A DNA stretch of 64,000 nucleotides, taken from assembly GCA_907163375.1 (NCBI GenBank), contig CAJQUW010006857.1, positions 208,501-272,500 on the forward strand, in the 5' to 3' direction. How positions within the stretch are numbered: position 1 is the first letter of the stretch; every line of letters begins with the position of its first letter. The notes beneath the pieces were generated by a model. It was not told the origin of the DNA, did no database searches, and was given only the letters and a program-made list of their open reading frames with translations. The translations under genes and the position numbers were made by a program. Shown here piece after piece: positions 10,365-19,800 of the stretch. The stretch is from Prostheceraeus crozeri. Lineage: Eukaryota; Platyhelminthes; Polycladida; Euryleptidae.

Positions 10365-11594
10365 TCAACTTTGATTTATTTTAGAAATTTCAAATATCTC
10401 TTTCGTCCAGTATCCGACGAAGCCTTTTTCAAATTTATTCTTATATTTAAATATTCTAACTCTATCTCCAATTTTAAATTTCGGCTTAAGTTTCTGCAAA
10501 TTCGGATTACTCTCATTCAAATTATTATTCTCGAATATTTTTTTTCTTATCAAATCAGGGTCGACAGAAGCATTCTTTGGAGTTTCTTCAATACCAGAAT
10601 GAACTTTATTATTGTACTCTTCTACAATTCCTGGTAATATCTTCAACCATTTCTGATTTCTTTGCTCAGTAAATTTCTTGAATAATTTATTTTTTAACGA
10701 CCGATTGAATCTTTCTATCACTACAGCTTTTCCAGCGTTTTCAGTTGAATAAACAGTTTCAAATAGTGGCTGAACGTTTCGGTTATAAAATTCCGACCCT
10801 TTATCAACAAACAATTTCCTTGGCTTTCTATTACTTTCTTTAAAGATTTCTTCAAACGCATATTTAACTGATAGACCACTTTTATTTTTTGAAGGCTTTA
10901 CCCAAGCGTATCGTGTATATGAATCTATAACGGTCAATGCGTATTTGTAGTCCCTTTCATTCGGCATATGAATAAGATCTGCACTCCAAATATCATCTTT
11001 ATTAAATACTTTTACTTTCAATAAATATTTAGGCCTTCTGTATTCTTTATGAATTTCAGACGCGTAGGTTCGAGCGTTGCTCTCAGAGTTATTAGTTCGA
11101 GCGTTGCTCTCAGACAGCTTAGCTGTCGTTTCATTTAAACCCTGTCCGAATAATATTTTAGCTTGTAAAGCTTTCTTAACAAACATTCTTTCAATTTTTT
11201 CTCTAAATGTTGGATTTTGAATACTATCTAATTCTTGAATCATCTTCTTATCAGCTGCATGTCGAGAACTTAGATCATGATTTCGATAAGCTAAATCATG
11301 CCTGTAAGCTGCGGCATCTACTTTATTTATTGGTTCTTCACCTGGTTTCGGATTATTATTCTCATCTAGTCTTATATCTAATCGAGTTCCTGGACCGGTA
11401 TATGAATGACCAGGAAGATGTTTTTCTTTCGAATATTTACTCCAAATAAATCCAGGAAAGTTTTCTAATGTTTTTTGTATGTCACCTCCAATATGCTGAC
11501 AATTTGAGTTTTCATTTTTGTTTAATAGGTAATTCAATAAATCTAAATTAGAAATTTTTAATTTAATTAAATTTTCGGAATTTGTAGAATTCAT
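10365..11594 (-). CDS. Fused phospholipase A2-like domain plus retroviral-type integrase
   Basis: One 409-aa frame holds two domains. Residues 60-120 resemble the parvovirus VP1/adintovirus PLA2 domain: the calcium loop YTGPGT, then RHDLAY with His99-Asp100, then RHAADK. Residues 185-409 are a DDE integrase: Asp206 in WSADL, Asp264 in FVDKGSEF and Glu294 in VIERFNR, then an SH3-like tail (KFKIGDRVRIFKYK). The D-to-E gap is 29 residues, shorter than the usual 35. No HHCC zinc-binding domain is visible. PLA2 normally serves membrane escape of virions and integrase inserts the DNA, so a fusion is odd unless the protein is cleaved, perhaps by the element protease (inference). The linker (151-180) carries hairpin inserts. 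Confidence 0.9.
   Translation of the reverse strand: MNSTNSENLIKLKISNLDLLNYLLNKNENSNCQHIGGDIQKTLENFPGFIWSKYSKEKHLPGHSYTGPGTRLDIRLDENNNPKPGEEPINKVDAAAYRHDLAYRNHDLSSRHAADKKMIQELDSIQNPTFREKIERMFVKKALQAKILFGQGLNETTAKLSESNARTNNSESNARTYASEIHKEYRRPKYLLKVKVFNKDDIWSADLIHMPNERDYKYALTVIDSYTRYAWVKPSKNKSGLSVKYAFEEIFKESNRKPRKLFVDKGSEFYNRNVQPLFETVYSTENAGKAVVIERFNRSLKNKLFKKFTEQRNQKWLKILPGIVEEYNNKVHSGIEETPKNASVDPDLIRKKIFENNNLNESNPNLQKLKPKFKIGDRVRIFKYKNKFEKGFVGYWTKEIFEISKINQS
11071..11135. repeat. Tandem hairpin inserts in the PLA2-integrase linker
   Basis: CGAGC-GTT-GCTC occurs twice, followed by CAGC-TTA-GCTG. Elements 1 and 3 have a shorter linker without these units. In protein they give the repeat SESNART, and the frame is preserved. 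Confidence 0.7.
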
Positions 11595-11643
11595 TTTAAA
11601 AGATAAAAAAAATTTAAAAGATATAATAAATGTTTTACCTAAT

Positions 11644-11702
11644 GGAACTTTGTTCAGAGGCTTTAGCCGATCGGACCAAAGGTCCTGAGGTTATTACCGA
11701 AT
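11644..11702. repeat. Two double-hairpin units between integrase and pX genes
   Basis: Unit 1 is GGAAC-TTT-GTTC, AGA, GGCT-TTA-GCC. Unit 2 is GGACC-AAA-GGTCC, TGA, GGTT-ATT-ACC. In element 3 the flanking DNA (TTTTACCTA then ATCATACTAGG) is continuous, so about 59 bp were inserted. Confidence 0.85.
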
Positions 11703-12171
11703 CATACTAGGACTTAGATATATTCCAGAACCATCTTTAGTTTCTTTAATTTCAATTAAATCATCAACATTGTGGAGAATATTTTTAAGAACTCGTTTTC
11801 CTTCATCAACTAATTTTAATTTACTAATAAAATTATCTACTACTCCTTCACCCCTAGCAACTTTCTCTAACTCTCTATTATGTCGTTTTTGTTCTTCTAA
11901 TGCTGCCTTCTCTGATTTATTTTTATTTACTGCTGGGACAATACCAGCTGTCCCACCTGCAACACTTCCTGCAGCTGCTATGCCACCTATTATTAGGGGA
12001 ATTAATGGGAGAATTCTGCCATTCTTTTTTTCTTGTAATTGAATATTCTCTATCATTGGTTTACTTATGTAATACTTTTTTTGTTAATCGTAATAGTTTT
12101 AGGGGTATTTTTGTCAACAATATTACGTAATTTTAATTCAACAGTTTTATTATTACTTTTCGCTTGCGACA
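11694..12171 (-). CDS. pX-like virion core protein (frameshifted near 12076)
   Basis: The main frame (12056-11694, 120 aa) has a hydrophobic Gly/Ala segment at residues 15-43 (LPLIPLIIGGIAAAGSVAGG) after a basic start, then a charged helix. This pattern recalls adenovirus/adintovirus core protein X, which is basic and ends in a hydrophobic stretch; the identification is by pattern only. In element 1 the frame extends upstream. Here the ATG at 12171 is in another frame because one base is missing near 12076, so the N-terminal 38 or so codons are disconnected. It lies between capsid and integrase genes and reads the same way. Confidence 0.6.
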
Positions 12172-12204
12172 TTTTTAATAAAAAAATTTTAAATTAGGAA
12201 TTTT

Positions 12205-12302
12205 TAATCTATTCTAGTTATGAAAAAATTTTAATCTATTCTAGTTATGAAAAAATTATAAGTTAAGAATTTTTAATCTATTCTAGTTATGAAAAAAATT
12301 TT
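12205..12302. repeat. Three tandem copies of TTTTAATCTATTCTAGTTATGAAAAA
   Basis: A unit of about 27-40 bp is repeated three times between the capsid stop and the pX start. Elements 1 and 3 lack it. Confidence 0.8.
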
Positions 12303-12304
12303 AA

Positions 12305-13639
12305 TTAACTTATCCTTACCATCTTTCCATGAAGAATTTCAATAGAATATTTTACATCTTCTAGCAATAAACCATAAGCCATCAATGAAGTTGTAGAATC
12401 TTTCTTTTCAATATTAATTGTTACATCACAACCATTTTTAATAATATCTTCAGATTGTGCACTTAAATCGAAACAGAAAATTGGATATAAATGTCTCCAA
12501 TCTCCAGGAGTTAATTGTGGTTCAACTCCAAATTCTATACAAAGATTTCGATAAGAATCATATCCTTCCATAAATTGATTATTGGTATCATCGAATCTGA
12601 ATGGATCAATTGGATATCGGGTTTGATTTAATGAAACTTGTAAACTTCGAATTGTATTAATATGGAAGAGATTATTGTTCTTATCAAAACTTGGAGAATT
12701 ATTTATTTGAAAAGTTAGTAATAAATATCTTGGTGTATTCGCAGTTCTAGTAAAATGCCAGTTAAATCTTTGTTCGGAAAAAGTTACTGAACTAGCAGTA
12801 CGCTTTAGAAAATTTACTGGAATTGGTTTGTTAGTATTTAATCTTTTTGCAATAGCTGTTTCAACCTCTAAACTGGGAGTAATATGCTTAATCCACCATT
12901 CAAGTCTATCAATTTTTAAATATGCTTTTTTCCCAGTCTTACCAAAAAAGATTAATTCATTATTTGCTGTACGATGAATTATTAATTTAAATTTTAATTG
13001 ATATGATATTTTATCATAATCTAAATATCCGAATAATGGAGACAATGACCAATTAACTGTCTGTTTACTTTTCTTGTTAAATTCACGTCTTTCTTTATAT
13101 GCATCATTATTTGTTTTATTTAAATGTTTTGCAATATTTTCTACATCTTTCGCAATTCCTGCGGCATCTGTTCCAGCGTAAGTTAAATCATCAACAATTA
13201 TACCATCATTAGTATCAGGAAACCAACCTTCGATTTCATGCTTTTTATTATTTTCACCATTTGTTATAAATCTAAGCATTGTATCAATTACACCTGGAGA
13301 ATCACTTATTGTTTCTATATTTTGAGTTGCAACATCTAAACGCATTTGTGTAAATAATCTTGGAAAAAAATTATTCTCTAATGCAATATTATCGGTTTCT
13401 GGTAATGGTGTTGTAAAATTAGCATCACTATATAAAGAATATTCACAATGTAAAAACGAATCAGGTAAATATATATAACTCTGCTGATTATCAACTTCAA
13501 AAATTAAATCACCTCCAGTATTTACTCTACTGGAAGATCCGGGATTCATAGCAATTCTTATATAGTCATTCTTTTTTTGATTATTACTGACGAACGGAGG
13601 ATCGTCTAATCCAAATTTATTTTCGATAAGCGAAGACAT
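12305..13639 (-). CDS. Major capsid protein (double jelly-roll, hexon-like)
   Basis: This 444-aa protein is the Polinton major capsid protein. The N-terminal part has the family pattern NPGSSSRVNTGGDLIFEVDNQQSY, then a strand-rich first barrel and a conserved ALENNFFPRLFTQMRLDV segment followed by IETISD. The second barrel covers roughly residues 215-420. Length fits double jelly-roll capsid proteins. The gene is open from ATG to TAA with no lesion, and it is the best preserved of the three capsid copies here. It should trimerise to build the icosahedral shell with the penton-like protein at 22389-23177. Confidence 0.9.
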   Translation of the reverse strand: MSSLIENKFGLDDPPFVSNNQKKNDYIRIAMNPGSSSRVNTGGDLIFEVDNQQSYIYLPDSFLHCEYSLYSDANFTTPLPETDNIALENNFFPRLFTQMRLDVATQNIETISDSPGVIDTMLRFITNGENNKKHEIEGWFPDTNDGIIVDDLTYAGTDAAGIAKDVENIAKHLNKTNNDAYKERREFNKKSKQTVNWSLSPLFGYLDYDKISYQLKFKLIIHRTANNELIFFGKTGKKAYLKIDRLEWWIKHITPSLEVETAIAKRLNTNKPIPVNFLKRTASSVTFSEQRFNWHFTRTANTPRYLLLTFQINNSPSFDKNNNLFHINTIRSLQVSLNQTRYPIDPFRFDDTNNQFMEGYDSYRNLCIEFGVEPQLTPGDWRHLYPIFCFDLSAQSEDIIKNGCDVTINIEKKDSTTSLMAYGLLLEDVKYSIEILHGKMVRIS

Positions 13640-13734
13640 TTTTATAAAAAATAATTTGACTTTTTGTTTTTCTCAAACACAGAAAAAATTCTGCTAAAAT
13701 AAATTTACTAAAAAAATTTTACTAAAATATAACT

Positions 13735-14343
13735 TTAGAATTTTGCTAGACCAGCTCCGCTACAGCTTTGCTGGTTAGACCGAAGGTTGCTGCTCACGCC
13801 ATTTCCTCTTATTTCTTCAATTGAACGAACCGTAGGTTCAATTGAACGAACCGTAGGTTCGATTGAACGTTTTATGGCTACGCCTGATTTCTTCTTATGT
13901 TTACTATCAGACGGAGCTCCGCTCCTCAAGGTTTCCCCAACAGCTATGTTAGCAATTTTGTTTTTTGTTTCCTCTGAAAGTTTTTTTAAATTTTTTAGTT
14001 CTTCGGAATCATTCCTAAGTTTACGAATAGCTTCTAGTTGTTTTAATTCGTTTTGAGACTAGACAGCATTTGATATTGCACTAGCTGTACTACCTATAGC
14101 AGCTGCTCCTTTTGCGGCAGATGTAATCAAATCTTTATTATTTTTAATTAAGTTAACGATACTACCAATACCAGAGAAGATCCCAGCTCCTTCCGTGTGA
14201 ACGGCACCTGCGGTGCCTAGGAACTTTTGTGTTCCGACTGTTTCTCTATTATCATAATGATAAACAGGATTCATACGTGGTTCATGAGCAATTTTTTGAT
14301 TTGAAGCAAAATGTTTAAGATTGTGTTTATAAATTATAGGCAT
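13735..14343 (-). CDS. Small Gly/Ala-rich virion protein (possible membrane-active, VI-like)
   Basis: The start at 14343 is conserved in elements 1 and 3. The N-terminus is MPIIYKHNLKHFAS; residues 50-92 form a Gly/Ala/Ile-rich amphipathic segment (IFSGIGSIVNLIKNN...AAKGAAAIGSTASAI), then a charged helix. Position and composition recall the membrane-lytic minor proteins of adenovirus-like viruses (inference). A TAG at 14059-14061 replaces a Lys codon present in element 1, after which the frame stays open to 13735. Hairpin inserts lie in frame at 14202-14238 and in the C-terminal part, where they create the RSIEPTV repeat. Confidence 0.6.
13747..13926. repeat. Cluster of hairpin inserts in the 3' end of the small virion gene
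   Basis: Contains CAGC-TTT-GCTG, GACC-GAA-GGTT, two copies of GAACC-GTA-GGTTC, GGC-TAC-GCC and, at 13913-13926, GGAGC-TCC-GCTCC. The same gene end in element 3 (37000-37060) is compact and lacks all of these. Confidence 0.8.
14202..14238. repeat. Double-hairpin insert in the small virion gene
   Basis: GGCACC-TGC-GGTGCC, TA, GGAAC-TTTTGT-GTTCC: two stems in frame, adding about 12 residues (GTQKFLGTAGAV) that are absent from element 1. Confidence 0.75.
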
Positions 14344-14383
14344 TTTTTAGGATTAAATTTGACTTTTGAGAAAAAATATTTAC

Positions 14384-14452
14384 GATCGGCTAAAGCCTCT
14401 GAACAAAGTTCTATTGGTTAGTAGTTAGTAACCTGAGGAGCTTCGCTCCGAT
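14384..14452. repeat. Double-hairpin units between small virion and fibre genes
   Basis: GGC-TAA-AGCC, GAAC-AAA-GTTC, then GGAGC-TTC-GCTCC, in the gene gap. Related units sit at the same place in elements 1 (28210-28298) and 3 (37518-37611), so insertion here predates their divergence. Confidence 0.8.
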
Positions 14453-15339
14453 TAAGATTTACGTTTGTGAATGGACAACAACTTCGAGATAACTTTATTA
14501 ATTGACTGTTGCACTTTATCTATTGCGTCAAGCAGCGTGTGATGTACTTTAATTTCTTTTCTATTAACTTGCATTTTCTGCTGATTAATCTTCAATGCCG
14601 TTTTAAGAGCATTTAACTTAATTTTAAGAACATCTAATTGTCTTTTAACAGAATCTAACTGTTCTTTATTTTCTTTAGAGTTTTCTTGTAAATTTTTCTT
14701 TAATTCATTTTCTAAATTGATTTTAAGAGTTTTCATTTTATCAACTCTTTGATTAAGTGAGTTTACTACATTTATTATTCTATTCATCTTTTTCATTTGT
14801 TGAGTAATTTTAGAACTCAATTCATCAACACTTTTTTGGAATGTAGTTTGTAACTGCTTTAAATTTTTTTTAATTCTTTCAGGTAGATTTTCTATTTCAT
14901 CTTCTAATTGTTCTTTTAACATTTTTATCTGATGTTTATTTTTAATTACAGCAGATTTTAAATTTAAAGAAAGTAATATTAAAATTTTTGAATGTTCAGA
15001 AATCTTTTTAAAAAGTTTTGCTATATCTGCTTCTAGCTCTCTATCCTTTTTATCAAGTTTTAATAATTTTTCGTTTAATGATTTGTCATTAAGTTTAAGC
15101 AACTTCAATTCATTCATCAGTGGAGCCAAAACATCGTTTATATATTTTTCTTTTAAATCATTGATTTGTGTATCAACATATTGTTTATTTGTTAACTCTG
15201 TATTTTGTTGCGGAAGAATAGAAAGATGCAATGGACCAGATAAAACGTCTCCAGTTTTCATGATATAATTTTCTATCTCTATTTCTAATTCACGATTATT
15301 CGGGATATATGCACCTCCACCGACATTTGGTAACATCAT
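14452..15339 (-). CDS. Fibre-like coiled-coil virion protein
   Basis: A 295-aa protein. It opens with MMLPNVGGGAYIPNN and a segment resembling phage tail-fibre repeats (GDVLSGPLHL..., then LTNKQYVDTQINDL). From about residue 60 to the end it is heptad-rich, highly charged coiled coil. It is likely a trimeric, elongated virion or attachment protein (inference from fold signals, not from a named family). The gene is intact here and broken in elements 1 and 3. Its start is divergent from the gene at 15384, so the 45-bp AT-rich gap probably holds both promoters. Confidence 0.7.
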   Translation of the reverse strand: MMLPNVGGGAYIPNNRELEIEIENYIMKTGDVLSGPLHLSILPQQNTELTNKQYVDTQINDLKEKYINDVLAPLMNELKLLKLNDKSLNEKLLKLDKKDRELEADIAKLFKKISEHSKILILLSLNLKSAVIKNKHQIKMLKEQLEDEIENLPERIKKNLKQLQTTFQKSVDELSSKITQQMKKMNRIINVVNSLNQRVDKMKTLKINLENELKKNLQENSKENKEQLDSVKRQLDVLKIKLNALKTALKINQQKMQVNRKEIKVHHTLLDAIDKVQQSINKVISKLLSIHKRKS

Positions 15340-15383
15340 TTTTTAACAATGAAAAAATAAATTTTTTTCTAATAAAAAAAAAA

Positions 15384-16697
15384 ATGGAAACCCCAAATTT
15401 AAAAAAATTATATTCGTCCGCATCATCCTGTTCTTCTTATTCGACGAGATCAACGGGATTTGAAAATAAATGCTTTGATAATAATAATAATAATAATCCA
15501 TGTATAGATGTTAATCTTTTGTTTCAATTACAAGCCGAAATATTTAGAGAACAGACTAAAGGTTTACCTTCTATAGAAACTAACTATTGTTTATTTCCAG
15601 GAGACCCGTTTATAAAATTTATGGAGATTGTAAGCAAATATAATGATGTAGCTTATGTTGAATTAAATAAAGAAAATATGGTTATAATAGGTCATAATAA
15701 TGTTTTCGGATTTATTAGAGCAGTTTTGCCGATTAGTAATACTGATTGGATAGAAAATAAAATTATTAATTATATCAATATTAAAGAATTAGTTAAAAAA
15801 TTAAAATCTTTTTCCAAAGAAAAAATAAGATTATTTGTTGATGAACAAAATCAATATAACATTCACATAGAGAGTAAAAAACATAATGAAGAATTATTAT
15901 GTCAAGTTTATTATAGAGACACAATTTATAAACAAGAAACATTAGAAATGCCCCAAAGATATGATGATGATACGTATATAGGATTATATTCCAACTTAAA
16001 TATTAATTTATTAAAATCTTATATAAATGGTTTAGCTCAACAAGAGAAAATTTATATGTGGACTACACCTTATACTATTAACAATGACCATAATCATAAT
16101 AAACGAACCGAAGGTTCTAGGGCTTTGCCCGATCTTAAAGAATCTTATGATAATAATGATAATAATATAGATGATAATAATATAGATGATGATAATATAG
16201 ATGATGATTCAGAAACATCTGAAAATGGTGTAAATGGTAAAAAAGATTATAAAAAGATTAGTAATTATAAAAATTTATCTAAATTTCATTTTCTTACAAT
16301 TGAAAATAATAATGATGGTATAGTTGAAGATACTGTTAGACAACTATGTGTCGGGTCTACAAAATTTAAATTAGGATTTACATCTAATCAATTTAAAATT
16401 TTATCATCTTTAATAAAAACTAAAAGTGATTCAGATTATAGTGGTGTTATTAAATTTTCCAAAAGAGAACAAAGACCAATATTTTTCTCTATTATATTAT
16501 TATCAGATAAGAAATGTAATTTAGAATTAGATATTCCAATAAGAGAATGGTATCCAATCCCAAAAAGTGTAATTTATGATGATGATGAAGAATCAATTTA
16601 TGATGATGAAGAATCAATTTATGATGATGAAGAATCAATAGTTAGTGAAAATAAATTTAAATTATCTTTTGATAAAACATTATATGATGAAACTTAA
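15384..16697 (+). CDS. Unknown protein with possible sliding-clamp-like halves
   Basis: Start chosen at METPNL (15384), after an A-rich leader. The 437-aa protein has a Ser/Asn-rich N-terminus. A segment with the feel of a PCNA domain follows (FIKFMEIVSKYNDVAYVEL, then INIKELVKKLKSFSKEKIRL), then an Asp/Asn-rich spacer with one 10-residue hairpin insert (RTEGSRALPD). A second alpha/beta segment is FKLGFTSNQFKILSSLI...LELDIPI, and the end carries YDDEESI repeats. A clamp next to polB would make sense, but the call is weak and needs structure prediction. Elements 1 and 3 have an unrelated 110-aa gene here. Confidence 0.45.
   Translation: METPNLKKLYSSASSCSSYSTRSTGFENKCFDNNNNNNPCIDVNLLFQLQAEIFREQTKGLPSIETNYCLFPGDPFIKFMEIVSKYNDVAYVELNKENMVIIGHNNVFGFIRAVLPISNTDWIENKIINYINIKELVKKLKSFSKEKIRLFVDEQNQYNIHIESKKHNEELLCQVYYRDTIYKQETLEMPQRYDDDTYIGLYSNLNINLLKSYINGLAQQEKIYMWTTPYTINNDHNHNKRTEGSRALPDLKESYDNNDNNIDDNNIDDDNIDDDSETSENGVNGKKDYKKISNYKNLSKFHFLTIENNNDGIVEDTVRQLCVGSTKFKLGFTSNQFKILSSLIKTKSDSDYSGVIKFSKREQRPIFFSIILLSDKKCNLELDIPIREWYPIPKSVIYDDDEESIYDDEESIYDDEESIVSENKFKLSFDKTLYDET
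16104..16133. repeat. Double-hairpin insert, in frame (30 bp)
   Basis: C, GAACC-GAA-GGTTC, TA, GGGC-TTT-GCCC, GAT. Encodes RTEGSRALPD within the low-complexity spacer of the 15384-16697 protein. Confidence 0.85.
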
Positions 16698-16750
16698 TAT
16701 GATAAAACTTAATATGATAAAACTTAATGCGATTAAACTTAATATGATAA
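16681..16750. repeat. 17-bp tandem repeat AATATGATAAAACTT at gene 3' end
   Basis: About four imperfect copies start at the stop codon of the preceding gene and run downstream. It probably grew by slippage. Confidence 0.75.
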
Positions 16751-16869
16751 AGAAAAAAAAACTAAAGAACGTGTAATATATAATAATATAAAATAACACT
16801 CAAGTCCTTGATATTAAAATGTTTATATCTAAAATTAAAACACAAATTTTTTCTTTAAAAATTAAAAAA

Positions 16870-19800
16870 ATGGAAAATACCAAGTTTTATTGTAACTTAT
16901 GTAAAAAAAAGTTGCAAACAAAAAGAAGTTATCAATCTCATTTAAATAGTAAATTGCATTTACAAAATGTAGAACGAGTTGATGAAGGAAATATATTAAA
17001 ATTAAATAGTTATAAAAACTATCTAGAAACATTGTCTACTGATATAAAAGTTAAAATAATGTTTGATGATTATTCACATTCGGAATATAAAAAAGTTTTT
17101 AATAGTGAAGATGAGACCCTACAAACCGAAGGTTCTAGGGCTTGGCCCGTACCAGATGGAAGATATTTATTTAGCGATACAGATGAATTTGATGAAGCTG
17201 AACGAAACGATGAAGCGGTAACAGATATAAAATATTTATTTAATGAATCTGTTGAACATAATGAAACCGATGAAACTTTTTATAATGTATTAAAAAACTT
17301 TTTCAAAATATTTAAGAAATCTTTCAAATGTTATATGAATGTAGAAGTACTTTATACAAAAAATGGACCTGATGGAATTCCTGAAGAAATAATACAAGGA
17401 CATTTTACAAATTCACAAGAAATTCATAATGTAAATGATATACAACTCATATTTGAATCGATGATACTTAAATTAGAAAATTGTATAATTGAAGCCCAGT
17501 TACGTGAATCTGGTTGGAGATTTGTTAAAATACTATCTAAGAAAATAGTAATTGATGAATATAAAAATAATACTGGTGGTAGTTATGTTCCTTTGCCTTT
17601 CAGTTCACCACAAATAATCAACATAAAAAATGAAGATGATTATTGTTTTCTGTGGAGTATTATAGCACATTTACATCCTGCAAAATATCACAAAGAAAGA
17701 CTAAGTCATTACAATAAAGAAGAATACATAAATGAATTTGATCTTTCTGATGGCTTAGATGAATTTCCATATGATTATAATAGGTTAAAAAAGTTTCATA
17801 AAAAGAATAAAAATTTAATAGAAGTAAATGTTTTTGAATTAAATGTGAATTACGTTTCTATTGGTAAAATTACTCCACTTTACTGAGATTCAAAAAAATT
17901 TTATTTGAATAATAAAAATTTATGTCAATCAGAAATAGTATATAATGATAGGGGAAATTACATGCATCATAATATTTTTTACCAAGGAAATATAATATGT
18001 ACTGAAAAATTTGAAATTATAAAAACACTATCACCAATAATGATTAGTCATAATAATTATAAAGGACGTAATTATAATTATGATTATGATACCGATTATT
18101 TATCTTTATCTTTAGAATATCAACAAAAATTACAAAATTTAAATGAAATTTTACAAAAATGTAAAACAGATTATCAACAACAAACAAAAATATTAGTACA
18201 AGAATATGGCCATAAATATCAAAATAAGATAGAAACGATTCAAAAATTAAATGAAGACAATAAAGAATTAAATAATGAAGAAAATGAAACCAATCAAAAA
18301 ATAAATGAATCTTTAAAAAAATGTCTACAACAATATAAAGAACAATATGATAAAGAATATAGTTATCAGTTACAAATATTAAATCAAACTTTTCATCGAA
18401 ATACATTTAATCTTACAAAAGAAATTGATGAAACACATGAAATATATAAAGATAAATTTGAAAAACTAGAACAGACAAAACAGCCAGCACAAGCGAATAT
18501 ATTATATTATCAGGGTCATTTTATATTGTGTAAAGATGTTTCTATATTCACAAAAACTTCAGATAATGCTAATTTTCCTTGTCTCCAATGTATGACGAGC
18601 TTTAGAACTAAAGAAGAAATGAATAGACATATGGAGAATTGCCAACAAAATGAAGCAGTCAGGAACACATTTCCTAAAGATGATTATTTAGAATATAATA
18701 AATGGTATTTTAAAAATAAAGTACCCTTTACTATTTATTGTGATTTCGAAGCATATAGTGTTAATATAACACAAAATCAAACGGAAAGTTCCAGGGCTTC
18801 ACCCGATTCTGAAAATGATAATTCTGGAAAAAGTGCGCCTGAACAAAGGAAAGAAAAATATTTATTTGAACAAAAACCATTATGTTGGGGAATGTACATT
18901 CATTCAAATTATCCTGAATTATTTAAATCAGAATATTTTCAATACTATGGTGAAGATAGTTCAGAAATGTTTACAAAGAAAGTAGAAGAATTACAAAATT
19001 ATTTTTCACAATTGCTTGAAACAAATATTCCAATGATGCCATTAACAGAAAAAGAAAAATTAAATTTTATTAATGAAACAAAATGTTATTACTGTGGAAA
19101 AGAATTTACAAAAAATTATAAAAATGGCAAAGGTAGATATCTTGATAAGGTAAAAGATCATGATCATCTAAATGGATTATATAGAGGTGCAGCACATAAT
19201 TCTTGTAATCTTAATGCTAATAAATTTAAATATAACTTTGTTCCTCTATATTTCTATAATGGTTCTAAATATGATTTCCATCTAGTAATGAAAGATTTAT
19301 TTTCATCTGAAAAATTACAACAACAACAAATAAATGTACTATGTAAAACAGAAGAAGAATATTTTTCAATGCAATTAGGTTGTATTAGAATTTTAGATGC
19401 ATTTAGATTTTTTACTCCTTATTCATTAGATGTTATGGGAAAAACTTTGAAATCTGAACAATGTAAAATATTAAATAAATATAATTTAAAACCTTTAAAA
19501 GGAATATTTCCGTATGAGTACATAGCCTGCGGCTCACAGTCGAAGACTGATATAACTGGAGATTTTAATTCTGTGAATAAAATTATGGAAGAAGAACAAC
19601 TTCCTCCAATAAATAAATTTAAATCAACATTAAAACAATCAAAATTATCTGACGAAGACTATGCAGAAGCTGAAAAGAATTGGAGAGAGTTAAATTGTAA
19701 AACAATGTATGATTATACAATGAAATATCTTCAGATAGATGTATTAATACTAGCTGATCTTTTCGAAAACTTTCGTGACATGTGTTTAGAATATTACGGA

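Noticed and set aside
10371-10637. Plus-strand frame opposite the integrase
   Set aside because: Antisense shadow of the integrase gene.
18044-18406. Minus-strand open frame opposite polB
   Set aside because: Antisense shadow of the repetitive coiled-coil part of polB.
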